Shown here piece by piece: positions 10,065 through 18,610 of a stretch of DNA of 41,708 nucleotides. The DNA comes from Endozoicomonas sp. (ex Botrylloides leachii) (GTDB lineage: Bacteria; Pseudomonadota; Gammaproteobacteria; Pseudomonadales; Endozoicomonadaceae): the NCBI GenBank assembly GCA_028728195.1, contig JAQYUY010000097.1, positions 1-41,708 of the forward strand. Reading direction: 5' to 3'. The notes below the pieces were generated by a model. It was not told the origin of the DNA, ran no database searches, and saw nothing but the letters and a program-made list of their open reading frames with translations. The position numbers and the translations under genes are program-made. Each line of letters starts with the position of its first letter. Within the stretch, counting starts at the first letter, position 1.

Positions 10065-11609
10065 CTATGCGTCTTCTTGCGTAACTCTCAATACTTCTTC
10101 TAACGTGGTGATACCATCAAGCACCTTACGGGCACCATCAACCCTAATAGCTGTTGTATGCTGCCTGACATAGTCTGAAATAGCCTGTTCACTCTCACCA
10201 CTGTGGATCATACGCCGAACATTTTCATTCACTGCAACTACTTCATAGATACCTGTTCTTCCTCGGTAACCGGTAAAATTGCAAGCTTTACACCCCTTAG
10301 CTCGATACAATCTGTGTTTTTCGAGTGGGTTAATAGACAATTGAATGCACTCAGCCTCATCAGGATAGCTTAATTCCTTACACTCGCTACACAGAATACG
10401 AACCAACCTTTGTGCAACAACTCCCAGTAAACTAGATGCTAAAAGAAAGGGCTCTACCCCCATATCCTGTAGTCGTGTTAATGCACCCACTGCTGTATTA
10501 GTATGCAAGGTCGATAGTACAAGGTGGCCAGTTAAACTCGCTTGCACAGCAATTTCAGCTGTCTCTGTATCTCGGATTTCCCCGATCATTACCACATCTG
10601 GATCTTGTCTAAGAATGGCGCGAAGCCCTCTAGCAAACGTCATATCTACTTTGGCATTTACTTGAGTCTGGCCAATACCCATCAGGTTATATTCAATAGG
10701 GTCTTCAACCGTTAAAATATTCCTACATTTATCGTTAAGCGTTGTAAGACATGCGTAAAGCGATGTCGTTTTCCCCGATCCCGTCGGGCCGGTAACGAGA
10801 ACGATACCATAAGGTTTAGCTAGCAAAGCTTCTATACAAGCCTTGTCTTTTTCCGACATACCAAGATGCTCAAGCTCGAGGCGCCCAGCGGCTTTATCTA
10901 GCAACCGCAAGACCACACGCTCCCCATTACTTGAAGGTAATGTTGATACCCTTACGTCTATTTCTTTGGCTGCTATCTTTAACGATATTCTTCCATCTTG
11001 AGGAATGCGTTTTTCAGCAATATCAAGCCTTGCCATTACTTTAATACGTGAAACTAACAAGGCAGCTAGCATCCGCTGCAGCTTAAGCACCTCTCTTAAA
11101 ATTCCATCCACACGAATACGAACAACCAAATCATGTTCAAACGTTTCAATATGGATATCTGATGCACCTTCTTTAATGGCCTCGGTAAGCAATGCATTGA
11201 TAAGTCTAATAACTGGCGCATCATCGTTCTGCTCCATTAAATCTTCGGTAACGGGTACTGCATCAGCGAGACTGCTCAGATCCATCCCACCACTGAGGCT
11301 TGCTGCATCCTGCAAAGCTTCAGAGCTATCGTTATGATAACTGTTGGAAACGATTTCATTAAAATCATTAAGATCAACCTGCTTGTATGCCATAGCCCGC
11401 CCAATAAAACGACGGACCTCAGCAATGATTTCAGCAGAAGGAAAAACAGGAAAGCACAATAACGGTAAATCACCCTCCCAAATTAAAACAACTTTATGTC
11501 TCTTTGCGAAAGAAAATGGAATTCTTAACGCTGCTTGAGAAGCATCAATATCATCATTATCTTTATTATCTCTATTTTTTTTACTCTCGGTGAGACCTAA
11601 CAAAACCAT
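10065..11609 (-). CDS. gspE: Type II secretion ATPase GspE
   Basis: The hexameric ATPase that powers pseudopilus assembly from the cytoplasm, anchored by GspL. The protein has 514 residues. In order: an N-terminal domain, an N2E domain with EGASDIHIE near 147, the Walker A motif GPTGSGKTT at 274-282, an Asp box ILTVEDPIEY near 298-307, Walker B DPDVVMIGEIRD at 336-347, a His box with GHLVLSTLHTN, and a zinc-binding tetracysteine (Cys407, 410, 440, 443). AGGA lies close to the ATG. It heads the nine-gene minus-strand gspE-M run and diverges from gspC. Confidence 0.97.
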   Translation of the reverse strand: MVLLGLTESKKNRDNKDNDDIDASQAALRIPFSFAKRHKVVLIWEGDLPLLCFPVFPSAEIIAEVRRFIGRAMAYKQVDLNDFNEIVSNSYHNDSSEALQDAASLSGGMDLSSLADAVPVTEDLMEQNDDAPVIRLINALLTEAIKEGASDIHIETFEHDLVVRIRVDGILREVLKLQRMLAALLVSRIKVMARLDIAEKRIPQDGRISLKIAAKEIDVRVSTLPSSNGERVVLRLLDKAAGRLELEHLGMSEKDKACIEALLAKPYGIVLVTGPTGSGKTTSLYACLTTLNDKCRNILTVEDPIEYNLMGIGQTQVNAKVDMTFARGLRAILRQDPDVVMIGEIRDTETAEIAVQASLTGHLVLSTLHTNTAVGALTRLQDMGVEPFLLASSLLGVVAQRLVRILCSECKELSYPDEAECIQLSINPLEKHRLYRAKGCKACNFTGYRGRTGIYEVVAVNENVRRMIHSGESEQAISDYVRQHTTAIRVDGARKVLDGITTLEEVLRVTQEDA

Positions 11610-11890
11610 TTTCCTTAAAAAATATAAAACTAAACGCTATAAAAAAAATATTTATATTCTATACAGCCAATAAATAACATTGCTTATTGCTCACCAGCAT
11701 AATCTCGTGGGCATTCTATCCTTATTACCAATGAATAAAAAGAAGACATCAAAATATGTTTCTATAAATGCTAAATACCAAATTAGATTTTATATGAAAA
11801 AAATCAAATTTGATTCTTTAAAAAAAGTAATTATTATGCTTTATTGTTACTTTTTATAAGTAAAACTAAAAACAATTACCCTTACTTGAG
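11610..11890. promoter_or_regulatory. Divergent gspE/gspC intergenic control region
   Basis: A very AT-rich 281-base region between oppositely oriented T2SS gene sets, so it must hold promoters for both directions. The best visible candidate for gspC is TTGATT at 11810-11815, a 16-base spacer and TATTAT at 11832-11837, about 54 bases before the gspC ATG. No clear candidate for gspE was fixed, and no operator is recognised. Confidence 0.45.
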
Positions 11891-12547
11891 ATGACTATGA
11901 AACATGAGGCAACTGCATCCTTGTTAAATTTAGATAACAAATACATTCATTCTCTGGCTATTATAATATTCAGCCTATTGATCGCCACTACTTTGATAAT
12001 ACATGCCTATAAAATATATAGCGAAATACACATCAGTGAATCAAACCAGTACGATCATACAAATAAAACTACAGCTAAAGTTATTTTTGAAAAAAATTTA
12101 AATATCAATGACTACCAATTACTTTTTGGTTCGAATAACTTTACAAAAACAATCATAAAGCAGAAAGATATTCCTACAACTCGATTAAATCTCACCCTTC
12201 ATGGTTCTTTAGTTTCTTTACTACAAACCACTGAAAGTAGCGCCATTATCCAGAGCAACAACCAAGATAAAGTCTACCAAATAGGTGATAAACTTCCTGG
12301 CGGGGGTGTTCTGGTTGAAGTGCATTCAGACCATATTGTTCTAAAAATAAATAATCAGCTTGAAAAGCTCTCTTTCCCTAATTCTGGAAGCGATGATAAA
12401 GGACTTTTATCCCTTCAGGATAGTTTTAAAAATCAACCTTACAAAAATATCGAAGCTGGCTATACTGAACAGCCAAGAAATGACTCAATTGATAATAGAA
12501 TGCGCCTACTCAGGGAACAGCTTCAGAAAATAGATCAAGGAAATTGA
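11891..12547 (+). CDS. gspC: Type II secretion protein GspC
   Basis: The inner-membrane protein that links the platform to the GspD secretin in the periplasm. The protein has 218 residues: one transmembrane helix near 20-41 (LAIIIFSLLIATTLIIHAY), a linker, and a homology region near 92-160 with LNLTLHGSLVS, DKVYQIGDKLPGG and DHIVLKINNQLEKL, the GspD-binding fold. The C-terminus is a short charged, probably helical tail (MRLLREQLQKI) and there is no room for a PDZ domain, as in XcpP-type proteins. TTGAG is directly before the ATG; an ATG two codons later would have better spacing. Confidence 0.88.
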   Translation: MTMKHEATASLLNLDNKYIHSLAIIIFSLLIATTLIIHAYKIYSEIHISESNQYDHTNKTTAKVIFEKNLNINDYQLLFGSNNFTKTIIKQKDIPTTRLNLTLHGSLVSLLQTTESSAIIQSNNQDKVYQIGDKLPGGGVLVEVHSDHIVLKINNQLEKLSFPNSGSDDKGLLSLQDSFKNQPYKNIEAGYTEQPRNDSIDNRMRLLREQLQKIDQGN

Positions 12548-12583
12548 GAAAAGAATTACAACTCTCCACTAAATGGTTTTGAG

Positions 12584-14740
12584 ATGAATACCAAAGCTCA
12601 CAAGAATATAAACACAATCAGCAAATGCTTTTACCCTATTGTTTCGCTGTTATTTTTTCTAGCTGGTACGCCCTTTTCATTTGCCGACGCCACCTATCAG
12701 CAAACACTGCCAGCATTAGAAATGCCTTTTTCCGTACCGGATACAACGGATAGCCCAAGTAAAAAAACCAATACCAATACCAATACCAATACCGATACAA
12801 ATGTGCTTAAAAAAACTCAGTCCCCGATTTCTACTGAAAAAACATGGACGCTAAATCAACAAAATTCTGATATCCGTGAGTTTATTACCCAAGTCGCCAG
12901 AATAACACAAAAGACTTTTGTTATTGACCCTAGAATCAAGGGCGGTAGCACTGTAACCGTTATTTCTTCTAAGTCATTAACTAAAGATCAGGTCTACGAT
13001 ATTTTTCTAGAAGTGTTAACGACCAATGGGTACACCGCTATTCCTAAAGGAAAAATTATAGATATTGTACCAAACACCACAGCAAAAACATCAGGTCAGC
13101 AACAAAACAAACCCCATAGTGCAACAATGACCACGCGAGTTATTGAGCTCCATAGCGTATCATCTGTAGAGATGATGCCCATTATCAGACCTCTTGTTGC
13201 TCAGTATGGTCATGCAGCCGCTTCTGCATCAAGCAATGCCGTGATTGTCTGCGATTTATCTGATAATGTTGAGCGGATCGCACAACTAATAAAAACACTT
13301 GATATCGCTAGCGACAATGATTATGAGGTCATACCAATCAAATACGCGTGGGTTGGTGACATTGTTAAAATCATCCAAGAAACATTAATTATTGGCAAAG
13401 GACATCTACCCAGTAGCTTACAAGTTATTGCCGATGAGCGCAGCAACCGACTTGTGATAAAAGGTAATGCCAGCAAAAGAGCCCGCGTTAAAAAACTTGT
13501 AGCAACACTCGATCAGAGTGGCGTAAGAAAATCATCCACAAAAGTCGTGTTCCTTAGTTACGGTGATGCTAAAAATCTCGCTGAGATACTAACCGAAGCC
13601 TCCGCAACCATTAAAGACACTCAAGATGCTAAAAGTCAGTCAGCAACTTCACAGATGCCATCACCTCTGTCACGATTCTCTATCAACCAACATAAAGGGC
13701 CCGCTCAACACGGTACAGACAAGAATAAATCATCATCTGATGTATTTATAAAAGCAGATGAAACACAAAATGCTCTGATTATGATTGCCAACCCAGACAC
13801 ATTGGAAACCATGGAACGTATTGTTAGGCAGTTAGATAGACCAAGGGCACAGGTTCTACTTGAGGCTGCTATTGTTGAAATAGTAGGCGATATTAATGAC
13901 GCTTTGGGCATTCAATGGGGGATTGATGGCAGGGCAACCATCCCTGCACGAAGTGGTGGTGACCCAAAACTCAGTAATATTACCGGCTATTTATTTGATA
14001 ATTCAAAGCTTGGCTTCGGAGCACTTGCTTTACGAAACGATAACTTTGGTATTCTTGTGCATGCCCTGAGCAAAAAAACAAATAGCAATATATTATCAAC
14101 ACCGAGTCTATTAACACTAGATAATCAAGAAGCCCACTTTTTAGTAGGGGAAAATATCCCTATTAAAACAGGCTCCTACCAAACAGCCAGTCAGGGAGAT
14201 ACCAAAAACCCGTTTACGACAACAGAACGCAAAGACATTGGTATTAAGTTAAAACTTACACCCCATGTAGGAGAAGGAAACAGCCTACGACTAGAGCTTG
14301 AGCAAGAAGTTTCATCTCGGAGAACCAGTGTTTCCTCTACCGATAACGATATAATCTATGACAATAGGACATTGAAAACAACCGTCCTTATTGATGATGG
14401 ACAGACTGTTGTCATTGGTGGTCTTATACGAGATGACCATCAAAATAACAAGCACAAAGTACCCGTACTCGGTGATATTCCTATATTAGGCAACCTATTC
14501 AAATACCAAAGCTATGAATCAACAAAACGTAATCTGATGCTTTTTGTTCGTCCCACTATTATGAGAAACTCTGAAACGCTTATTAAAGCAAGCCAAGACC
14601 GTTTCACTAAACTCAAGTTAATACAGCAAAATGGCCAGCCATCGGCTATTGACGACTTACCAAAAAACCTTGATCACTTATTTGATTCAAAAACATTTGG
14701 CGTAAAAAGTGCCAATAAACCTGCTTGGGTACCAAAATAG
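12584..14740 (+). CDS. gspD: Type II secretion outer-membrane secretin GspD
   Basis: The multimeric outer-membrane channel for secreted proteins. The protein has 718 residues. A signal peptide (FYPIVSLLFFLAGTPFSFA) ends near residue 35. An N0 domain begins near 87 (WTLNQQNSDIREFITQVA), followed by N1-N3 domains to about 440 and the secretin core, including TPSLLTLDNQEAHFLVG, VVIGGLI and VPVLGDIPILGNLF near 626-639. A Thr-Asn tandem tract at residues 62-73 precedes N0. It follows gspC by 36 bases as a two-gene unit. No pilotin (GspS) gene is nearby. Confidence 0.96.
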   Translation: MNTKAHKNINTISKCFYPIVSLLFFLAGTPFSFADATYQQTLPALEMPFSVPDTTDSPSKKTNTNTNTNTDTNVLKKTQSPISTEKTWTLNQQNSDIREFITQVARITQKTFVIDPRIKGGSTVTVISSKSLTKDQVYDIFLEVLTTNGYTAIPKGKIIDIVPNTTAKTSGQQQNKPHSATMTTRVIELHSVSSVEMMPIIRPLVAQYGHAAASASSNAVIVCDLSDNVERIAQLIKTLDIASDNDYEVIPIKYAWVGDIVKIIQETLIIGKGHLPSSLQVIADERSNRLVIKGNASKRARVKKLVATLDQSGVRKSSTKVVFLSYGDAKNLAEILTEASATIKDTQDAKSQSATSQMPSPLSRFSINQHKGPAQHGTDKNKSSSDVFIKADETQNALIMIANPDTLETMERIVRQLDRPRAQVLLEAAIVEIVGDINDALGIQWGIDGRATIPARSGGDPKLSNITGYLFDNSKLGFGALALRNDNFGILVHALSKKTNSNILSTPSLLTLDNQEAHFLVGENIPIKTGSYQTASQGDTKNPFTTTERKDIGIKLKLTPHVGEGNSLRLELEQEVSSRRTSVSSTDNDIIYDNRTLKTTVLIDDGQTVVIGGLIRDDHQNNKHKVPVLGDIPILGNLFKYQSYESTKRNLMLFVRPTIMRNSETLIKASQDRFTKLKLIQQNGQPSAIDDLPKNLDHLFDSKTFGVKSANKPAWVPK
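12767..12802 (+). repeat. In-frame hexanucleotide tandem repeat in gspD
   Basis: Six consecutive units based on ACCAAT (the last two changed to ACCGAT and ACAAAT) encode alternating Thr-Asn residues 62-73 of GspD, just after the signal peptide. Slippage would change protein length by two residues per unit without a frameshift. Confidence 0.85.
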
Positions 14741-14786
14741 TTCTGCTGGTATTTACCTATTAGTAAGCAGCGAGCGGTAGTCGAGC

Positions 14787-14829
14787 GAACCTTTGCCACA
14801 CTTGAGCATAATATGCTTGGTGAAGGTTC
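14787..14829 (+). other. Hairpin downstream of gspD
   Basis: GAACCTT (14787-14793) pairs with AAGGTTC (14823-14829), with an inner AGCAT/ATGCT stem. There is no T-run after it, so it is not a canonical terminator. A second small hairpin, AAATCTAC (14859-14866) with GTAGATTT (14874-14881), follows. Either could end gspCD transcription or be an insertion-sequence relic. Confidence 0.35.
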
Positions 14830-14906
14830 ATAAGAGTTGATAGACCTCAATTTTAGCAAAATCTACTAACCTTGTAGATTTGTGTTGCACTATTATGGCT
14901 CTTGTT

Positions 14907-15005
14907 AAGGTTAGAACACATTTGAAGCGGTTATGCCGTCGGTCTATCCGCTTTTCAAGATCAGAAGAAATTCATAATAAAGTAATTGGCGAGTTTATAC
15001 ACTAG
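14907..15005 (+). pseudogene. IS1-family transposase C-terminal remnant
   Basis: A fragment of about 32 codons ending at TAG. The peptide segments HLKRLCRRSIRFSRSEEIH and NKVIGEFIH match the C-terminal end of IS1 InsB-type transposases (pattern RLxRxTICFSxSxExHxxVIG). The rest of the transposase is not visible upstream, and IS1 terminal repeats were not found. It lies in the decayed region between gspD and pnp. Confidence 0.65.
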
Positions 15006-15104
15006 GAGCACTATCAACTCTTCTGAACCTTTACGATATGCTTTACATAGAACACGTTGTGGGGACTTAATCAAAGCCTATGATGGATTATGGAATCAAT
15101 TGCG

Positions 15105-15273
15105 TATACCAATTGTATTTTCTAACTACCGTAATTAGCATGGGTAGCTGAGCTAAAGAACAAGGCAAATTATCAGTAATAGCAGGACTACGACAAAAAG
15201 TTCCTATGAAATGCCAACGTGCTTATATTCAGATAGTCAGAGCGATAGCATGGCTGAAATATATGATTGTATA
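15105..15273 (+). repeat. Family A dispersed small repeat, copy 2
   Basis: Starts TATACCAATTGTATTTTCTA and contains AATAGCAGGACTACGAC, then ATTCAGATAGTCAGAGCGATAG and an end ATGATTGTATA. The order of blocks matches the copies at 1473 and 23421. The end resembles a degraded inverted copy of the start. Confidence 0.68.
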
Positions 15274-15475
15274 AATTCCCCAATAAAAACTGAACTATAT
15301 TAAGCTTAGGATCTTTAAACACTGGGTATGCCTGCCAAATAACTAAGCCAAAGGTAATCAGCTCAATCAATATCCTGAAAAGACCTTGAACTGCCATGGC
15401 ATATAATAAAATATCTGAGGGCAGCTTTACTTCCTTGCAAGATGATTTTACCTCAAGTTTAGGGTCATCTAGAAC
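15274..15475 (-). pseudogene. Unidentified coding fragment
   Basis: A minus-strand open frame of about 65 codons, after an in-frame TAA, reads protein-like sequence including LDDPKLEVKSSCKEVKLPSD and LIELITFGLVIWQAYPVFKD. It has a hydrophobic stretch and two similar DDPKL/KDPKL segments. It then runs into the family A repeat, so its natural C-terminus is missing. I do not recognise the family. It could be a transposase or membrane-protein remnant, or a chance frame. Confidence 0.3.
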
Positions 15476-15506
15476 TCTTGCACTTGCTTATACATACTCG
15501 TGACCA

Positions 15507-15794
15507 TTGAAAATAGTTGATTTATTAGCCATTTTCTTAAACCCGATACAGATGCCAAAATTGGTACTTGCACCTCAGAAAAAATCAGTATTGAGATCTC
15601 AATATATAAAGCTTCATTGCCTTCCACCGTACAGCCCAGATCGAGCGACTTTGGAAGGTAATGAATGGCATCCAAGAAATAACAAATATTTTTTTGACCC
15701 GAAGAATTTTCGAGATAAAAGCAAGCACTTTCTGGATATTACTCTGCCAGAAATAGGCGCTTCATTAGTGCGCAGAATTAACAACAATTTCTAG
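15507..15794 (+). pseudogene. IS630-family transposase C-terminal remnant
   Basis: The frame encodes the typical IS630/Tc1-mariner C-terminus: YIKLHCLPPYSPD, then a segment where the usual LNPIERLW is degraded to RATLEGNEW, then RNNKYFF, FRDKSKHFLDITLPEIG and SLVRRINNNF. The N-terminal DNA-binding part and first catalytic Asp residues are absent or unreadable, so this is a dead fragment. The element's terminal repeat follows at 15804-15830. Confidence 0.75.
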
Positions 15795-15803
15795 AAGTTA
15801 AAT

Positions 15804-15830
15804 CCTGCATCTTGAATTCACTTGGGTATA
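15804..15830. repeat. Terminal inverted repeat of the IS630-type remnant
   Basis: The reverse complement reads TATACCCAAGTGAATTCAAG followed by ATGCAGG. It matches the terminal repeats of the miniature element at 27449-27553. It ends in TA, the usual IS630 target, and lies 8 bases from the pnp stop codon. Confidence 0.7.
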
Positions 15831-15838
15831 TGTGCTGC

Positions 15839-17941
15839 TTAAGAGTGCTGCTCAAATCTTGCAACTTCTTTCATGCTCAACTTAATACGTCCTCGGCTGT
15901 CAATATCGGTTACTACAACCTTCAGCTTTTGGCCCATCTTGATATAATCACCCACATTCTCCACACGATGATCAGCAATCTGTGAGATATGCACCAGACC
16001 ATCTTGACCTGGCATAATATTTACGAATGCACCGAACTCAACAATACGGGTCACGGTTCCTTCATAAACCTTACCAATTTCAGCTTCAGCGGTAATACCG
16101 TACACACGATCATACGCAGCTTGACATGCTTCTTTACTATCTGCGTAAATTTTAACCGTCCCATCGTCACCAATATCGACAGCTGCACCAGTGTCTTCAC
16201 AAATAGAGCGGATGGTTGCACCACCTTTGCCAATAACATCTCTGATTTTATCCTGATCGATCTTAATCTTCATGGTCATTGGTGCATTAGGGGAAAGCTC
16301 TGTCCTTGATACATCAATCACTTTGCTCATTTCTTTAAGGATGTGCAACCGAGCTTGTAACGCTTGTTCAAGGGCAACATCCATAATTTCTTCGGTAATA
16401 CCCGAAATTTTAATATCCATCTGCAGCGCAGTAATACCTTCAGATGTGCCCGCTACTTTAAAGTCCATATCACCTAAGTGATCTTCATCACCGAGAATAT
16501 CCGTCAATACAGCAAAGCGGTCACCCTCTTTTACCAGCCCCATAGCAATACCAGCTACCGGTGCTTTTAAAGGCACACCTGCATCCATCAGCGCCAAGCT
16601 GGAGCCGCAAACAGAAGCCATAGAACTGGAGCCGTTGGACTCAGTAATTTCAGACACCATGCGAATGGTATAAGGAAAGCTTGCTTCATTTGGCAATACT
16701 GCTTGAACACCACGACGAGCCAAGCGACCATGGCCGACTTCACGACGTCCTGGAGGACCTATACGACCACACTCACCTACAGAATAAGGAGGAAAGTTGT
16801 AATGCAGCATAAACGGATCTCTGGACTCACCTTCTAATGAGTCAATGAGCTGTGCATCTTTAGAAGTTCCAAGCGTAGCCGTTACAATAGCCTGCGTTTC
16901 GCCACGAGTGAACAGCGCAGAACCATGCGTTTTTGGTAAAATACCAACCTCAACATCAATATCACGAACAGTTTTGTTGTCGCGTCCATCAATTCTTGAC
17001 TTTCCTTCAAGAATATTCCCACGTACAACAGATTTTTCCAGCTTACTGAAGGCCGTCGCTACCTCTCTTTCATTAAACTGCCCTGTTTCAGAACCCGCTA
17101 ACACTTCCTCTGCTTGCTGGCGTAACGTATTGAGTGCCGCGTTACGATCCTGCTTTATTTTAATCTGGTAGGTCTGGCGGATTCGATCTTCAAAATGCGT
17201 TGCAACAGCTTGCTTAACCGTTTCATTTTCCGTAGCTGGCTGCCAATCCCAGCGAGGTTTGGCAACCTCCGCAGCAAATGCTTTAACTGCTGAAATAACC
17301 GGCTGATATTCTTGATGAGCAAACAACACAGCACCGAGCATTTCGTCTTCTGTTAACTCTTGCGCTTCAGATTCCACCATCAGTACTGCCTCATCGGTAC
17401 CTGCAACGACCATATCAAGCTCAGATGTTTTCAGTTTTTCATAGCTAGGGTTTAAAATATAGCCATCTTCCTCAGTAAAACCAACGCGTGCAGCACCGAT
17501 AGGGCCATCAAAAGGAATGCCTGATATAGATAATGCTGCAGAAGTAGCTACCATGGCCAGAATATCAGGATCATTCACTTTATCTACCGACATAACGGTG
17601 AGAATAACCTGCACTTCATTCATGAAGCCTTTAGGAAATAAAGGGCGGATAGGACGATCAATTAAACGAGAAGTCAGCGTTTCTTTTTCACTCGCCTTAC
17701 CCTCACGCTTTAGGAAACCACCAGGAATACGGCCCGCTGCATAGGTTTTTTCCTGATAATGAACAGACAGCGGAAAAAAATCTTGGCCTTCTCTAACTTC
17801 TTTTGAACCAACAACTGTTGCCAATACAGCTATATCACCCATAGTTGCCAAAACTGCACCTGAAGCTTGACGCGCAATACGCCCAGTTTCTAATGTTATG
17901 ATTTGGTCACCAAATTGAAACGACTTTTTTATCGAGTTCAC
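15839..17941 (-). CDS. pnp: Polyribonucleotide nucleotidyltransferase (PNPase)
   Basis: A trimeric 3'-5' exoribonuclease that phosphorolyses RNA and is a degradosome member. The protein has 700 residues. In order: a first RNase PH domain ([36 protein letters not shown]), a helical linker, a second RNase PH domain ([42 protein letters not shown]), a KH domain ([16 protein letters not shown]) and an S1 domain ([18 protein letters not shown] to the end). The start is GTG with AGGA seven bases upstream. It follows rpsO, the classic rpsO-pnp arrangement, with a leader carrying a long hairpin. An IS630 relic ends 8 bases after its stop. Confidence 0.97.
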   Translation of the reverse strand: MNSIKKSFQFGDQIITLETGRIARQASGAVLATMGDIAVLATVVGSKEVREGQDFFPLSVHYQEKTYAAGRIPGGFLKREGKASEKETLTSRLIDRPIRPLFPKGFMNEVQVILTVMSVDKVNDPDILAMVATSAALSISGIPFDGPIGAARVGFTEEDGYILNPSYEKLKTSELDMVVAGTDEAVLMVESEAQELTEDEMLGAVLFAHQEYQPVISAVKAFAAEVAKPRWDWQPATENETVKQAVATHFEDRIRQTYQIKIKQDRNAALNTLRQQAEEVLAGSETGQFNEREVATAFSKLEKSVVRGNILEGKSRIDGRDNKTVRDIDVEVGILPKTHGSALFTRGETQAIVTATLGTSKDAQLIDSLEGESRDPFMLHYNFPPYSVGECGRIGPPGRREVGHGRLARRGVQAVLPNEASFPYTIRMVSEITESNGSSSMASVCGSSLALMDAGVPLKAPVAGIAMGLVKEGDRFAVLTDILGDEDHLGDMDFKVAGTSEGITALQMDIKISGITEEIMDVALEQALQARLHILKEMSKVIDVSRTELSPNAPMTMKIKIDQDKIRDVIGKGGATIRSICEDTGAAVDIGDDGTVKIYADSKEACQAAYDRVYGITAEAEIGKVYEGTVTRIVEFGAFVNIMPGQDGLVHISQIADHRVENVGDYIKMGQKLKVVVTDIDSRGRIKLSMKEVARFEQHS

Positions 17942-18005
17942 ACTATTTTCCTACAGTTATCGCTAGAAAAATCACCGTGAGCATGACGACTGCCGCAAAG
18001 ATGGA

Positions 18006-18049
18006 TGCAATGCTGAGCTTTCGAAACCAAGCAACAACTCAGCATTGCA
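18006..18049 (-). promoter_or_regulatory. pnp leader hairpin, candidate RNase III processing site
   Basis: TGCAATGCTGAG (18006-18017) and CTCAGCATTGCA (18038-18049) are perfect 12-base complements around a 20-base loop, 65 bases upstream of the pnp GTG. In E. coli the pnp leader forms a stem-loop cut by RNase III, which allows PNPase to repress its own synthesis. Position and strength here fit the same role by inference. Confidence 0.6.
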
Positions 18050-18194
18050 CCGATTAATCGACAGCTCATCAGTACTGATGATTCATATACTAAATGCAAA
18101 AAACCGCCAGCCACATCATATGTAACTCGCGGTGCTTGGGCTACAGAGTAAAACAGCCTATAGCTGACACCCTGATTATTTCTCATTGATTCAC

Positions 18195-18464
18195 TTAACG
18201 ACGCAGCCCCAGCTGGCCGATTACTGCTCGATAACGTTCCACGTCTTTACGCTTGAGGTAGTCAAGCAAGCTACGACGTTGATTAACCATGCGAATCAGG
18301 CCACGCCGGGAATGATGATCTTTATGGTTTGCTTTGAAATGAGACTGTAACCCTTCAATATTAGCCGTCAACAAGGCAACCTGAACCTCAGGAGAGCCAC
18401 TATCACCATCAGATCGGCCAAACTTTTTAATAATCTCTGCTTTCTTTGCCGCAGTTAAAGCCAT
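18195..18464 (-). CDS. rpsO: 30S ribosomal protein S15
   Basis: S15 binds 16S rRNA early in assembly of the 30S platform. The protein has 89 residues, exactly the family length. Motifs: [60 protein letters not shown] and the C-terminal [13 protein letters not shown] chose the ATG at 18464, which has AGGAG eight bases upstream; the frame also contains a TTG two codons earlier. It lies between truB and pnp as in many gammaproteobacteria. Confidence 0.97.
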   Translation of the reverse strand: MALTAAKKAEIIKKFGRSDGDSGSPEVQVALLTANIEGLQSHFKANHKDHHSRRGLIRMVNQRRSLLDYLKRKDVERYRAVIGQLGLRR

Positions 18465-18610
18465 GTTCAATACTCCTGTTAATACGCATCTATCACCTAT
18501 TACTGATAGGCATCACACACCTGGCATAACCGCGCATACTTACAGTTATGCCATGCACCCTGAGCACCGTTTATAAATGCTAATGGGCTTACTAATGGCA
18601 AATTGTATCA

